From: Costus lasius
Taxonomy: Eukaryota; Streptophyta; Magnoliopsida; Zingiberales; Costaceae
Assembly (NCBI GenBank): GCA_027563935.2
Contig: CM050449.1
Coordinates: 55,445,949-55,509,948, forward strand
Reading direction: 5' to 3'
DNA: 64,000 nt
Shown: positions 12,776-25,906 of the stretch, piece after piece
Layout of the letters: each line of letters opens with the position of its first letter
How positions within the stretch are numbered: the stretch's first letter is position 1
Notes under the pieces: generated by a model
Database searches by the model: none
What the model saw: the letters and a program-made list of their open reading frames with translations, nothing else
Told to the model about the DNA's origin: nothing
Made by a program: the position numbers and the translations under genes

Positions 12776-14124
12776 ATCTCTCTTGTGGTATTTTGTATTT
12801 TATATTCTCATGTATTAATTTATGAAAATTATTTTTCCTCTCTACTAGGCTTACACTAAACCATATATAATTCTATTTTTAAAGAGAGATTAATTATTGA
12901 AGGATAAAAGTAGCTTGACATTTAAAATAACTCATGACAATAAACTTATTTGTGATAGTTCTGATAATTTGTTAGTATATTTAATGGTTAGAGAAAGATG
13001 TTCAAATAAGAATTTCACTACAAGTAATCACCCAAAATCTCAACATAAAAAACTTACCTTGCAATTACTATAAAAATAAAGGGCATATCAAGTTTGTTTT
13101 TTTTTTCATATTGAAAATGAATAATAATATAAATATTAAAAAAAATTATCAAAAATAATTGAAGCCAATATGCTAAAAGATGAGTTTGAATGTGAAGTTG
13201 TCATAATTGTTGAAAGCAAAGCCATGCTTGCTCAAGACCTATGCAATCTTTCAACTTATTTTTGTTTCTGTGCGACTTGTGCACTGCTACTCCTTTTACT
13301 TATTTTTGTCAAGAAACTGATTTGTGCAAGGTGTGAATTGAAATATGGAGCTATCGCTGTCCATAGGAAAAAACTCTTAAGCGGGCTTCGTTTAGCTCGT
13401 TTCAACAGGTCCGTTGAGATGCTTTACATGAATCTCAAAGTCATCAAAAATTCTATATCCTATTTTTCCTCCCACCCTACCCTGCTTGCTCGCCCATGTT
13501 ATGTGTGGATCCGGCTGCCTACCCAGCCGAAGAGAAAAATCGAGCACTTACTCCGCTCCCCATCGCTTCTCTCTCCCCATTGCTGAGGTCTCTCTCATAG
13601 CGGGCCAGACATTGTTGCTAGCGTTGACCTTCCTGCCAAGGTTGGGACCTTTCCTTCCTCGTCAGTGTCTTGCTTTTATAGCCCCTGCTCGCCGGCATCT
13701 TGCTTTGCAGCCGCTACCGCTTTGCTCCCTTGCTCGCTGACATATCTCTCCCCTACTCAACTACTGAGGTCTCTCTCCTTGCTGCTCTTCTAGGTTGTTG
13801 TGGGCATCACCGTTTCTGCTCTCAACATTGCTTGTCGACTTTGCTCTCTTGCTTGCCCGATGCCATCAGTGCTTGCTGAACCTCCCTACATCTCCCCCGC
13901 ACTTGTTTGCTAACATCTCCCCCGCACTTGTTTGCTACCATTGAGTACACTAATATCTTGAATCAACTCTAAGCAATTATGACTCTAGAGCTTTGTAAGG
14001 GGAATACTGATATCTTAATTAGATTGTACTGCTGGCTAGTTGTAATAATGTGCATTAACATGTTTATGTAATTTACTAGCTTATGTGATAATTAATACAA
14101 TTAATATTTTGTCAAACAATGATT
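12776..14124. other. Intergenic DNA, no gene recognised
   Basis: AT-rich to about 13380, then a C/T-rich stretch to about 13940. It contains a perfect 25-bp tandem duplication (13888-13912 and 13913-13937, ACATCTCCCCCGCACTTG and seven more bases). The 138-codon ORF at 13170-13586 has no recognisable domain and is not called as a gene. Confidence 0.55.
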
Positions 14125-15215
14125 CTATCTTATTCCACAAAGGTTCTACCTTATTTTAGAGGTTTGTAATTTATTTTTCATTCTCTTTATTATAGGTTCT
14201 ACCTTATCCCATAGAGGTTATATCTTATTTTTGACAAGTTCAACCTTATTTTTAATAGGTTGTACTTTATTTTTGACAGGTTCTACCTTATTCTATATAT
14301 ATTGTATCTTATCCCATAGAGGTTCTACCTTATTTCATAGAGGTTCTACCATATCCCATAGAGGTTCTATCTTATTTTATAGAGGTTCTACCATATCTCA
14401 TAGAAGTCTACCATATTTTATAGAGGTTCTACCTTATTCTATATAGGTTCTATCTTATTTTAGACAGTTCTACCTTATTGCATAGAGGTTTTACCTTGTC
14501 CTATAGAGGTTATACCTTATTCCATAGAGTTCTACCTTATTCCATAGAGGTTCTACCTTATTTCAGAAAGGTTTTACCCTATTCCATTAAAGGTTCTACG
14601 TTATTTTAGATATGTTATACTTTATATTTGACATATTATACCTTATTTTAGAAATATTTTATCTTATTTTTGATAGGTTCTACCTTATTTTTGACATATT
14701 ATACCTTATTTTAGAGAGGTTCTACCTTATCCTATAGATGTTATACTTTATTCTACATAGGTTCTACCTTATTTTATAGAGGTTATACCTTACTTTTGAC
14801 ATGTTATACTTTATTTTTGACATGTTATACCTTATTTTAGAGAGGTTTTACCTCATCCCATAGATGTTATACTTTATTCTATATAAGTTCTACCTTATTT
14901 TATTCTATCTTATTTTAGAGAGGTTATACCATACTCTTGACATGTTATACCTTATTTTAGAAAGGTTTTAACTTATTTTTGACATGTTATACCTTATTTT
15001 AAGGAGGTTTTACCTTATCCCATAAAGATTATACCTTATCCTATAGAGGTTCTACCTTATTACATAAGGGTTCTACCTCATTCTAAAGAGATTATACCTT
15101 ATTTCAGACATATTCTACCTTATTTCAAACAGGTTTTACCTACCTTATTCTATAGATATACTACACTATTCCAAATATGTTCTACCTTATCTTATAGAAG
15201 GTTTACCTTAGTACA
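14125..15215. repeat. Degenerate minisatellite, ~21-24 bp unit, about 1.1 kb
   Basis: Dozens of head-to-tail copies of a unit close to GGTTCTACCTTATTTTATAGA, with variants GGTTATACCTTATCCCATAGA and GACATGTTATACCTTATTTT. Variants alternate and form short higher-order patterns, for instance around 14640-14830 where GACAT..TATACCTTATTTTAGA recurs. A 71-codon opening within it only translates the repeat. There is no spacer/repeat structure of a CRISPR kind. Confidence 0.9.
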
Positions 15216-17203
15216 TATATTTATTAAATTTAATTATCTTATAAAATAATTTGCACAAAACTTAACAGAAATTTATATTTTTATTTATTATTGAACTTGC
15301 ATCTATTGTTGAATTTTTTTAAATCTAACAGAAGTTTCCTGTGAACAAACTCCGTGAGCAGTATTGAGATGCGTGCTCATTAAATGCTCATTGAACGGTG
15401 GATTAACTTCCATGCACAAAAATTCTAGGCATGACCCATGCCTACTACATTTCTCTCTAGAAATAGGGGGGAGGGACGAGGGGAGGGGGGCACTTATAAA
15501 AGAAGTCAAAGATTGCCTTCTTTAGCTACTTGCCTACTTCTACAAGGCAAACATGGGTACTCTTATCCAACATAGCTCCAGCGTATATTGAGGATGAAGG
15601 CAAATGGTTCCTGGTATTCCTCATGTAGTACGGTGAAACATGACAGGCAAAGGGAAATACGATAATATATTTTATAATTTTTTTTAATATAGAAAATTAA
15701 ACACATGTAAACACTCAAATGTAAATATCAAACTATAACTAAACAGGTAAATGCATGAAAATAAGTTGGAAAATTGCAAGATGGCTCATCTTGGACCCCT
15801 TGAAAATGAAAGGAGTCATCTTTCTAATTTTCAATGGTTCAATGGTGGATTAAACATGCATATAAGGCCCTATGAGCAGTACATTCATAACATTATAACA
15901 AATCACACACGCATAAGTGATTTCAAAGTTAAAGTTAAGAGACTGATTACAATTAATAAGGGAGAGGTTATACCTTCAAATTCTATTACTAACACAAACT
16001 AGGGACTATCTAATCCACGACTCCATATTCTTGTCCACGGAAAATTAAGTGTAGCAGCTCTTGGAAAGGAATAAAGAAATCAGCGATGTAGGAGCGCTTT
16101 TACAGTTCCATGGGTGACTCCAAAGGTGAAGCTAGGAGGCTGCGATTAGTCTCATCCTCAGTGGTGCGCGCAGCTAGATCTCCCATGACTATATGTCTAT
16201 GCTGCCGTCACGAGCCACACGGGAAGGAGTGCGGGCAAATGCCCCACTCAAATTTTCAAATTCATTAAATGCTTAAACATGTTTATAATATTATGTATAT
16301 AAAAATTTTAATTTGTTTCCACTAAATAAAATATAATTTTTCTAATACTGTCCCATACATCCTTGGGTCCTGACTCTGCCACTAATGTTGGGATGACGAG
16401 AGGGTGGTAGGAGGCCCAAATGTATCCGAGATCACCTCCGGTCACATGCTAGAGAGGGGAGCAAATCTTCTCATTGTTAGCGTCACCGAAACAGGGGCTG
16501 AGACAAGGGCGGCAATGGCAAAACAAGGAAATAGGTTGGGTGGGTGAATGTTGATCGGCGCTGGCTACTTCTTCACCTGGCGGGGCAGAGGAAGAGAGGG
16601 GCGCCGTCTTCGTTGTCTGGACTAGAGTAACAAGGGCCGGCAATTGCCGAAGCACCTGGGAGGCATGTCACCAAAGACATGGGATGGAGATGAGTAGTAT
16701 TCAAGAGGAGGTCGACGCCGATCTATGCCAGCCATGGGGTTGCCTGGCAGTGCGAAGTTATATTTGCTTTTGATAGTAATAATACTATAGATTTGAAATA
16801 TAAAGTTCATTCATTTTCTATAGTTCCTCAAATTAAGATTTTTTTAATTTATTTTGCACATAAGTTAATTCATTTGCAGAATATTGTTGAAGGGTAGTGA
16901 GTTGTATAGAAGCATGCTTTATTTGAATATTAGACGATTACGCATGGTAAAGAAGTATACTTTACATGAAAAGTTATATTTTGCACTATCATTTGCTTTT
17001 GCCTTGGCTTTTCTTTTATTGAGGACATTGGCCTTGATTGTCTTGATTCTCTTCTTGATTATCTTGATTGCTTACCCATAAGATGTGAATGCAAGCATGC
17101 TCTAATCCTACTATGAATGCATAAACATTTGAATGGATGGGTGGATGGGCAATTACAATGCAGTTCTTTTACCAAATTAAAGGTTGGTTGTCCAATTCAA
17201 GAA
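15216..17203. other. Intergenic DNA, no gene recognised
   Basis: Mixed AT-rich DNA with a more GC-rich stretch at about 16380-16750. Small ORFs (60-83 codons) have no recognisable domains. The last ~60 bases before 17204 include GGTTGGTTGTCCAATTCAAG, a short echo of a gag segment just to the right (GCTTGGTTGTCCAATCCAAA), which suggests a small junction duplication at the edge of the gypsy array. Confidence 0.5.
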
Positions 17204-17719
17204 GTATTGTTCGAGCTTGGTTGTCCAATCCAAAAAGTCTCGGGGTTCTAAGGAGCCATTGAAGGTTGGGGGATTGAGTTTGATGGCGCGGTGCACATCA
17301 TCCTCCCTAAATCTGGGTTGAGGTGGGGTTTGAATAGGAGGTCCATTCCACATAGTTGGTTGGTGGGTTCCCGCATGGTTTGGATTGGGGTATCCATTCC
17401 ATGTCGGTTGAGGATGGGTTCCTACATGGTTTGGATTAGGATATCCATTCCACATAGGTTGGGTGCCTGCACGGGTTGGGGTTTGATGCCCATTCCACGC
17501 AGGTGGTTGTTGGGTGTCTACATGATGAGGGCTAGGTGGTGGTTCACTAGCATGGTTAGAAGACCTTTCCCTAAAATCATGGAACTCAGTGGTAAGTTGG
17601 TTAAGGCTTCGGGTAAGGGTCCCTATTTGCTCAGTCAAGAACTAAAACTTCTCATTCATGGCAGCATGATCCATTGTGGGATTTCGTTCCTGTTGTTGAG
17701 TTTTAGACCGGGTTTGCAT
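17204..17719 (-). pseudogene. Truncated gag 5' end of a second gypsy copy
   Basis: This stretch matches 23640-24154, the start of the full gag-pol, almost base for base: ATG at 17719, the NHASEPPPSPHHVDTQQPP segment, repeated WNGYPNPNH(V/A)GTH motifs, and FNGSLEPRDFLDWTTKL. It breaks off at about 17204, so only about 170 codons remain. One codon is changed to TAG near 17647, where the full copy has GAG. It belongs to a third, truncated internal region whose 5' LTR is the LTR at 17883-19430. That makes the array internal-LTR-internal. Confidence 0.85.
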
Positions 17720-17864
17720 GAGTGTTTTGAAAAATACAGGTTTTGAAAATAGAGCAAATGATAGATAAGTACGTAGTCAAGTTCTTTCAAACACCTAGTT
17801 CCAAAGACCGTTTAGAAGTAGAAAATTAAGTTTTAAGGCTTAAAAATCTAGTCTTATAGCCTAA

Positions 17865-17876
17865 GCTCTGATACCA
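17865..17876 (-). other. tRNA-Met-type primer-binding site, left copy
   Basis: TGGTATCAGAGC on the minus strand, six bases inside the LTR end at 17883. It is the standard initiator-tRNA-Met complement of many plant LTR retrotransposons and shows that the LTR at 17883-19430 acts as a 5' LTR toward the left fragment. Confidence 0.85.
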
Positions 17877-17882
17877 AGCTGA

Positions 17883-19430
17883 TGTAGGACAGGGATCTAA
17901 AACAATCAAACAACGCTTTTGAAAACCGGTTTTGATAAATAGCTAAGTAATAAGAAAAAACCGAGATTATGCTAACGAGGTTTGAAAAACTAATTTTTTT
18001 TTGTAATTTTAATAATAGAGAAAAACCCGGAATTATGCTAGGGAAAGCTGTAAATGCTGAAAGTAAATTACTGGAAATAAACTTACAGGGCAGCCCTTGA
18101 GAATAGAAGGACTGTACTTCCCGATCTTCATCGGTCCAACTCTGATGGAAGGTGTAGGGTGGAGCTTATAAGCAATCACAGAAAGATCCGTACAAGTCAC
18201 GGATTTTAATATAGAAAAACAAGATCAAGGGGTGAGGTTAAGCCTCACAAATTCCCTTGCTAATCCTAGATTCGACTAAAGAGAAGCGGAAGAAGGGAGA
18301 AGAGGGGAAGCGCCCCTCTTGGATTCACACCAAGCGCAAGCTACAAATTTAAACAGCCAAGAATTAGTGTAGAGAAAAGTTCTTGAGCAAAGTGAAGAGT
18401 TTAGAGAAGGAACTTAGCCGAGAGTGTTGAGGCTTCCATATGGCCGAAGGTTGATGGATTCATCTTCAAGCTTGCTCCAAACCAAGGGTGGAGGGAACCC
18501 CTTGAGTTGCGCTCTTTAAGAGATGAGGAGACCTTCTTGAGGTTCGGTGGAGAAGTGGGAAGAGAAGAGAGAGTCGGCCTTGGATAACACTACACTAACA
18601 CTAAAGTTTATCTAGGAAACTAATAGACAAATTCTTATTTCATCAAAGCTTAACGAGTACATGCGAGAGGATACAATATATAAGCGTGGAGGAGTTAGGG
18701 TAGAAGTGACATTTGATACCCAAGCGCTCCTTACAAACTTAGAGAGAATTTGAACGTTGAGGATGAGAGGGATAGGCGCAACCTTCTTGGAATGTTTCCT
18801 TCTTTGGTGATCTTCCTTTGGTAAGTGTTGAATGCTATGGGCTGGCGATGTGATAGCTTTCTTTGCTTGTTGTTGCCGAGTCTTGGTGTGGACGAGGCTC
18901 TCTTCTTATCTCTTGCTTGCTTGCACATCAAGGAGCTTTGAAATTTGAAAGGTTTCCAAAGATGCTTGAGCGGTGAAACAATGTTGGAAACATTCATTAA
19001 TTAATTCCCTTTGATTGTGGATCTTGAAGACTTAACCGAATCCTTTGATATCTTGGGCTGGCGCATCTTGAAATTGGCTGGGCTGAGGTGGCTAATTTCT
19101 TCATATAATGAGCGCTCAACAAAGATGGAAGTTGAGCAAACAAGTGGGTGGATGTGTGGCTTGAACTGAACTTGAGCTTTGAAGTTTTCTTTCCTTCCTT
19201 GAGCTGGACTTGATGAGTGGATCTTGGGCTGAGCTTGAGCTGATTCCTAGCTTGAATAACCTGCCAGATATGCATCCTAATGCATGTATGCACTACCCTA
19301 CTATGATGCAAGAGTACAAAGTTTCATGAATTACAATGCACAACCTACTACAAGTGGACTTGCCATAAGTGACTACATGATGCATGGCTTTATTGAAAAG
19401 CAAATTACCCTAAATGCAATGCAAGAAAGG
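17883..19430 (-). repeat. LTR, left copy, of the tandem gypsy
   Basis: Matches 24318-25869 closely along its whole length. The left end is TGTAGGACAGGG next to the primer site. The right end lies at the stop codon of gag-pol or slightly inside it; it cannot be placed by comparing copies because both are flanked by the same pol end. This LTR sits between the 3' end of one internal region and the 5' end of the next. Small ORFs inside it are not genes. Confidence 0.8.
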
Positions 19431-19435
19431 GGACT

Positions 19436-22400
19436 CTAAGAGAACCCATATCGAAGAGGTACCCTACGAGTCCGAGCAGATCTCCTCAGAGCAGGGCTAC
19501 TGCCTCCATCAGCTCTCCCCGGGTTGAAAGAATTCTCCTCTAGAGAATTATCCTTGTACCCTTGGAGTAACTCAGGGGCGGCTATAGCTAGCTCTGACTC
19601 AGAAAGCCATACCTCCTCACCATTAATGAGTCTAACTCGATAAAACATTTGTACCTCATCAGTGGTGAATCTGGTTTGGTCTTCGAGAATAACCTCAATC
19701 TCCATCTTGTAGGTGTCATTTGGATCTAATATGGAGAGGGGCTCATGATCGAGGGTGAGATCCTCCACGTTGACGGTGGTGGGGATCCCTAGTTTAGGTG
19801 GCAGGTCGAGGACATATGCATTGTCGTTGATTTTGTCTACAATGGTGAAGGGGCCTAGTCCTTTTGCTTCCAGCTTTCGCTCCGTTCCATGTATGCGTTC
19901 CTCGCGCACTCTCAGAATCACTTTATCACCTGTGGAAAATAACCTTTCTCGGCGACGTTTGTTAGCAGCTTCGCGGTATTGATTAACAGAGTCTAGCATT
20001 TTAGAAAATATCTCAGTGTGCATTTGCGAAGTATGTAAAGCAAAGTCACGAGCAGGTAAGGAAGTCTTGAAATGTCTGGGTAGAGGGAAGAGATCTATTG
20101 GCTTGTTGGGTTGATACCCGAGGTTGGCTTGGAAAGGGGAAAGCCCAATGGTTTTGTTGACTGTGCTATTGTAGGAAAATTCGGCAGTGGGTAAGAGTTT
20201 ATCCCAATTGCCGGGGTGTTCATTTACCAAACTCCTAAGGATGCTCCCAAGTGATCGGTTGACCATTGCAGTCTGTCCATCCGTCTGGGGATGGTAGGCT
20301 GTGGAGAACTTGAGTTTTGTTCCTAGAAGGGCCCATAGGGTTCTCCAAAAATGGCTTACAAACCTAGGGTCTCTATCAGACACTATGGTCAAGGGTGTCC
20401 CACGAAGCCTGACAACTTCTCTGAAGAAGAGTTTAGCAACATGGGAGGCATCAGTGGTTTTGGTGCAAGCTATGAAATGGGCCATCTTAGTAAATCTATT
20501 AACTACCACAAATATAGAATCATGTTTAGCTGAGGTTCGGGGTAGTCCTAAAATGAAATCCATACTAAGGTCCTGCCAAGGGGCTTGGGGAATGGGTAAG
20601 GGAGTGTATAGGCCAGGGCTGTGCTTATGGACTTTGGTGAGCTGACAAGTCCTGCAATGTCTCACAACCTTAGCTACATCCTAGTAAAGGTTCAGCCAGT
20701 AGAGCCGTTCCTCTACAAGGGATTGGGTCTTATCTCGATCGTGGTGCCCGGCAGACCCGCCTCCATGTAATTCCCAAACAAGGAACTCTCGGATGGATGT
20801 CTTGGGCACACAAAGGGTTGGTCCAAGAAAGAGATACCCATCCCTAAGGGTGTAGAGAGGGTGACTTAATGGGTCTTGACTAAGGTCAGCATATAAGGCA
20901 GAAAAATCAGGACATTCAAAATAAGCATCTTTCATGGAATCAAAGCAAGTAACTTCAACATGCAGTTTGTTCAAAAGTAAAGTTACTCTACTAAGGGCAT
21001 CTGCTACTTTATTTTTAGATCCTGATTTATGTCTAAGCACAAAAGTGTATTGCTGTAAATATTCAACCCACTTAGCATGTCTTGAGTTTAACTTCTTTTG
21101 AGCACTTAGGTAGGAGAGGGCCTGGTGGTCACTATTAAGAGTAAACTCCCTATGGATGAGATAATGTCTCCAATACCTTAGAGCCTGGACTACAGCATAA
21201 AACTCTTTGTCATAGGTAGAGTATTTTTGTTTTGCCTTGTTGAGTTTTTCACTAAAGAAGGCTATGGGATGACCTTCTTGGCTTAGGGTTCTTCCTATGC
21301 CAACTCCAGAGGCATCACAGTCTACCTCAAAGACTTTATTGAAGTCAGGAAGTCTAAGGACCGGGGCAGTGGTCATCTTATCCTTAAGTTCTTGGAAGGC
21401 TTTGCTAGCAGATTTAGTCCAGGAGAATTCACCTTGTTTTAGGCAACTAGTGATATGTGCCACTATAGAGCTAAAGTTCCTTATGAATCTCCTATAGAAG
21501 GTAGCTAGGCCATGGAAGCTTCTGACTTCAGTGATGGTCTTAGGTTCAGGCCAGTCTATGATGGCTTGGATTTTGGATGGGTCTGCTTGAAGGCCATGCT
21601 CAGACACTATGAATCCTAAGAAGATCACACTATGGGATAGAAAGGAGTACTTCTTAAGGTTGATGTAGAGTTGCTCTTTCTTAAGAAGGTCAAGGATCTT
21701 CCTAAGGTGCTCTAGGTGTTCCTCTTAAGTCTTGCTATAAATGAGGATATCATCAAAGTAGACTACAAGGAATCTTCCAATGAAAGGCTTTAAGACTTGG
21801 GTCATGAGTCTCATGAATGTGGAAGGAGCATTAGTCAAGCCAAAAGGCATGACTAACCATTCATAGAGACCATCCTTGGTCTTGAAAGCTGTCTTCCATT
21901 CATCACCTAGCCTTATCCTAACCTGGTGGTATCCACTTCTTAAGTCAAGCTTGCTAAACCATTTAGAGCCAACTAACATGTCTAGCATATCATCAAGCCT
22001 TGGAATAGGAAACCTATACTTGACTGTGATTTTGTTTATGGCCCTACAATCAATACACATACGCCAACTGCCATCCTTTTTAGGGGTGAGCAGAGCAGGC
22101 ATGGCGCATGGGCTAAGGCTTTCTCTTATGTGCCCTTTCTCTAACAAGTCATCTACCTGCCTCTTAAGTTCTTGATGCTCGGTGGGGTTCATCCTATAGT
22201 GGGGCAGGTTGGGTAGGGTTGAACCTGGGACAAGATCTATTGCATGTTGGATGTCCCTAAGAGGTTGAAGTCCTTGGGGTAGTTCCTCAGGGGTAAGCTC
22301 ACTATATTGTTCTAAGAGGGCTTCTACTTCAGGGGGTGGCTTACTCTCTTCTTCTAGGTTGACTTCCTTAAGGACCAAGGTAAATAAGGGTTGGTCAGGC

Positions 22401-24154
22401 TTATAGTCCTTAGGTCTCATAAGCTGAAGGGTTGGTTGAGTGGGTTTGGTCTCTTCTATTTTTCCCTTATTGGTTGAGGCTTTAAGTTCTCTAGGCATGG
22501 AGGGTTTCAGCTTGATCTTCTGACCTGAATGACTAAAGACATAGGTGTTGGTCCGACCGTAGTGGACTACATCCATGTCATATAGCCATGGTCGGCCTAG
22601 AAGGACTTGTGCGATGTCCATAGTGATGACGTCACACCAAATTTGTCCTTCATAGGTGCCAAACTGTAAGGGAACTAGACTCCTATGGGTTACTGGGACA
22701 CTTGACTGATTGACCCAAGAGATGCTGTAAGGGGTTGGGTGAGTTTCTATCTTAAGTTTGAACTTGGTAACAGCAGAGTGGGAGACAGCGTTGAGACTAC
22801 TACCCCCATCTATCACTACTTTGCACATGTTTCCATTGCATTTCGTGTAAGTATGGAAGATACTAGTTCTTCGCCAATCATCAGTGGGTGAGGGTTTGAT
22901 TAGGGTACACCTAACAACTCCTAAGGTGTTTTGGGTAGGCTCCTCACTACTATCATATTCATTGTCTTCTAGGATTTGGCAATCAGAATATGGGTCATTA
23001 ATGTCTTCAAGTCTAGGGGTTTGGTTTTCCTCACCTAAGTATAAGACCCTTTTAGGACAGTCTTTCATATAGTGTCCATATTGTTGGCAACCATGGCATT
23101 TGACCCTAGATGGTTCTGGATAACTAGAGGGCTTGGGTTTAGGAGTACTGGAGCTTTGGGGTTGGGTTGGTCTAGGACTTGGTCTAGAGGCACTAAACTC
23201 TTTCCTAAAGGCAACCTTAAGTTCTTGCTCTATTTCCTTGGCTCTAAGATGGGCAACCTCTATGGAGTCTATTTGGTAGTAGGTAAGTCCCTTTCTAATC
23301 TCAGATCGGAGACTGTTTTTATACCTGCTAAGGGTGAACAGGGGATTTTCTCCTGGGTTTCCCCTAAGGAAGAATTCCTCAAAGCTAGCAGTGTATTGAT
23401 CAACAGTCATAGATCCTTGGGTTAAGCTAGAGGCTTGGTCAAACAACTTACTCTGAAAATATGAGGGGACATATTTCAGTTTAAGTTGCTGGCGCATTTC
23501 TAGCCAAGTGTCTATGGGAGGTAGGTTGAGTCTCTCTTGGTTGTTCTCTACATTGGTCCAGTACAACCTAGCATTTCCCTCAAGAAGGCACTTTGCAAGT
23601 CGGACTTTGCTGTGCTCAGGGATCATGCTCCACTCGAAGTATTGTCCGAGCTTGGTTGTCCAATCCAAGAAGTCTCGGGGTTCTAAGGAGCCATTGAAGG
23701 TTGGGGGATTGAGTTTGATGGCGCGGTGCACATCATCCTCCCTAAATCTGGGTTGAGGTGGGGTTTGAATAGGAGGTCCATTCCACATAGTTGGTTGGTG
23801 GGTTCCTGCATGGTTTGGATTGGGGTATCCATTCCATGTCGGTTGAGGATGGGTTCCTACATGGTTTGGATTAGGATATCCATTCCACATAGGTTGGGTG
23901 CCTGCACGGGTTGGGGTTTGATGCCCATTCCACGCAGGTGGTTGTTGGGTATCTACATGATGAGGGCTAGGTGGTGGTTCACTAGCATGATTAGAAGACC
24001 TTTCCCTAAAATCATGGAACTCAGTGGTAAGTTGGTTAAGGCTTCGGGTAAGGGTCCCTATTTGCTCAGTCAAGAACTCAAACTTCTCATTCATGGTAGC
24101 ATGATCCATTGTGAGATTTTGTTCCTGTTGTTGAGTTTTAGACCAGGTTTGCAT
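19436..24154 (-). pseudogene. Ty3/gypsy gag-pol polyprotein with two in-frame stops
   Basis: One reading frame of about 1572 codons runs from ATG 24154 to TAG 19436, broken only by TAA at 21727-21725 (just after the RT motif) and TAG at 20683-20681 (before the integrase HHCC pair). Domain order: gag with WNG-type repeats; CCHC zinc knuckle (CHGCQQYGHYMKDC); retropepsin-like domain with IDGGSS; RT with [32 protein letters not shown] and YFDDILIYS; RNase H with FEVDCDASGVGIG; integrase with CRTCQ, SMDF, SDRD; C-terminal chromodomain-like VIL.DQ..F..RV...NGEEVWL. The integrase catalytic Glu expected 35 residues after the second Asp is Ala (codon 20269-20267). The copy cannot be autonomous. Confidence 0.92.
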
Positions 24155-24299
24155 GGGTGTTTTGAAAAATACAGGTTTTGAAAATAGAGCAAATGATAGA
24201 TAAGTATGTAGTCAAGTTCTTTCAAACACCTAGTTCCAAAGACCGTTTAGAAGTAGAAAATTTAGTTTTAAGGCTTCAAAATCTAGTCTAAGAGCCTAA

Positions 24300-24311
24300 G
24301 CTCTGATACCA
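24300..24311 (-). other. tRNA-Met-type primer-binding site, full gypsy copy
   Basis: TGGTATCAGAGC on the minus strand between the LTR edge at 24318 and the gag start 146 bases downstream. It marks the 5' side of the complete internal region. Confidence 0.88.
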
Positions 24312-24317
24312 AGCTGA

Positions 24318-25869
24318 TATAGGACGGGGATCTAAAACAATCAAACAACGCTTTTGAAAACCGATTTTGATAAATAGCTAAGTAATAAGAGAAAACCGAG
24401 ATTATGCTAACGAGGTTTGAAAAACTAATTTTTTTTGTAATTTTAATAATAGAGAAAAACCCGGAATTATGCTAGGGAAAGCTATAAATGCTGAAAGTAA
24501 ATTACTGGAAATAAACTTACAGGGCAGCCCTTGAGAATAGAAGGACTGTACTTCCCGATCTTCATCGGTCCAACTCTGATGGAAGGTGTAGGGTGGAGCT
24601 TACAAGCAATCACAGAAAGATCCGTACAAGTCACGGATTTTAATACGGAAAAACAAGATCAAGGGGTGAGGTTAAGCCTCACAAATTCACTTGCTAATCC
24701 TAGATTCGACTAAAGAGAAGGGGAAGAAGGGAGAAGAGGGGAAGCGCCCCTCTTGGATCCACACCAAGCGCAAGCTACAAATTTAAATAGCCAAGAATTA
24801 GTGTAGAGAAAAGTTCTTGAGCAAAGTGAAGAGTTTAGAGAAGGAACTTAGCCAAGAGTGTTGAGGCTTCCATATGGCCGAAGGTTGATGGATTCATCTT
24901 CAAGCTTGCTCCAAACCGAGGGTGGAGGGAACTCCTTGAGTTGCCCTCTTTAAGAGATGAGGAGACCTTCTTGAGGTTCGGTGGAGAAGTGGGAAGAGAA
25001 GAGAGAATCGGCCTTGGATAACACTACACTAACACTAAAGTTTATCTAGGAAACTAATAGACAAATTCTTATTTCATCAAAGCTTAACGAGTACATGCGA
25101 GAGGATACAATATATAAGCGTGGAGGAGTTAGGGTAGAAGTGACATTTGATACCCAAGCGCTCCTTACAAACTTGGAGAGAATTTGAACGTTGAGGACAA
25201 GAGGGATAGGCGCAACCTTCTTGGAAAGTTTCCTTCTTTGGTGATCTTCCTTTGGTAAGTGTTGAATGCTATGGGCTGGCGGTGTGATAGCTTTCTTTGC
25301 TTGTTGTTGCCGAGTCTTGGTGTGGACGAGGCTCTCTTCTTATCTCTTGCTTGCTTGCGCATCAAGGAGCTTTGAAATTTGAAAGGTTTCCAAAGATGCT
25401 TGGGCGGTGAAACAATGTTGGAAACATTCATTAATTAATTCCCTTTGATTGTGGATCTTGAAGACTTAACCGAATCCTTTGATATCTTGGGCTGGCGCAT
25501 CTTGAAATTGGCTGGGCTGAGGTGGCTAATTTCTTCATATAATGAGCGCTCAACAAAGATGGAAGTTGAGCAAACAAGTGGGTGGATGTGTGGCTTGAAC
25601 TGAACTTGAGCTTTGAAGTCTTCTTTCCTTCCTTGAGCTGGACTTGATGAGTGGATCTTGGGCTGAGCTTGAGCTGATTCCTAGCTTGAATAACCTGCCA
25701 GATATGCATCCTAATGCATGTATGCACTACCCTACTATGATGCAAGAGTACAAAGTTTCATGAATTACAACGCACAACCTACTACAAGTGGACTTGCCAT
25801 AAGTGACTACATGATGCATGGCTTTATTGAAAAGCAAATTACCCTAAATGCAATGCAAGAAAGGGGACT
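24318..25869 (-). repeat. LTR, right copy, of the tandem gypsy
   Basis: Near-identical to 17883-19430. The terminal dinucleotide next to the primer site reads TA rather than TG (TATAGGACGGGG against TGTAGGACAGGG), a point change at the LTR end that integrase would need. On its outer side it continues straight into a pol end (25870 onward), not into target DNA. Confidence 0.8.
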
Positions 25870-25906
25870 CTAAGGGAACCTATATCGAAGAGGTACCCTA
25901 TGAGTC
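25870..25906 (-). pseudogene. Pol C-terminal remnant of another gypsy copy (left of copia)
   Basis: Matches 19436-19472, the last codons and stop of gag-pol. It continues at 34971-35009 after the copia element, where similarity to the full copy ends at CCTCCATC. Bases 25902-25906 (GAGTC) are the duplicated target of the copia insertion. Confidence 0.85.

Noticed and set aside
13170..13586. 138-codon ORF with a hydrophobic segment
   Set aside because: The hydrophobic run comes from a short stretch only; no family match, no partner features, and the frame crosses into C/T-rich repeat DNA.
14125..15215. CRISPR-like array
   Set aside because: Units abut with no unique spacers and vary gradually; this is a eukaryotic minisatellite.
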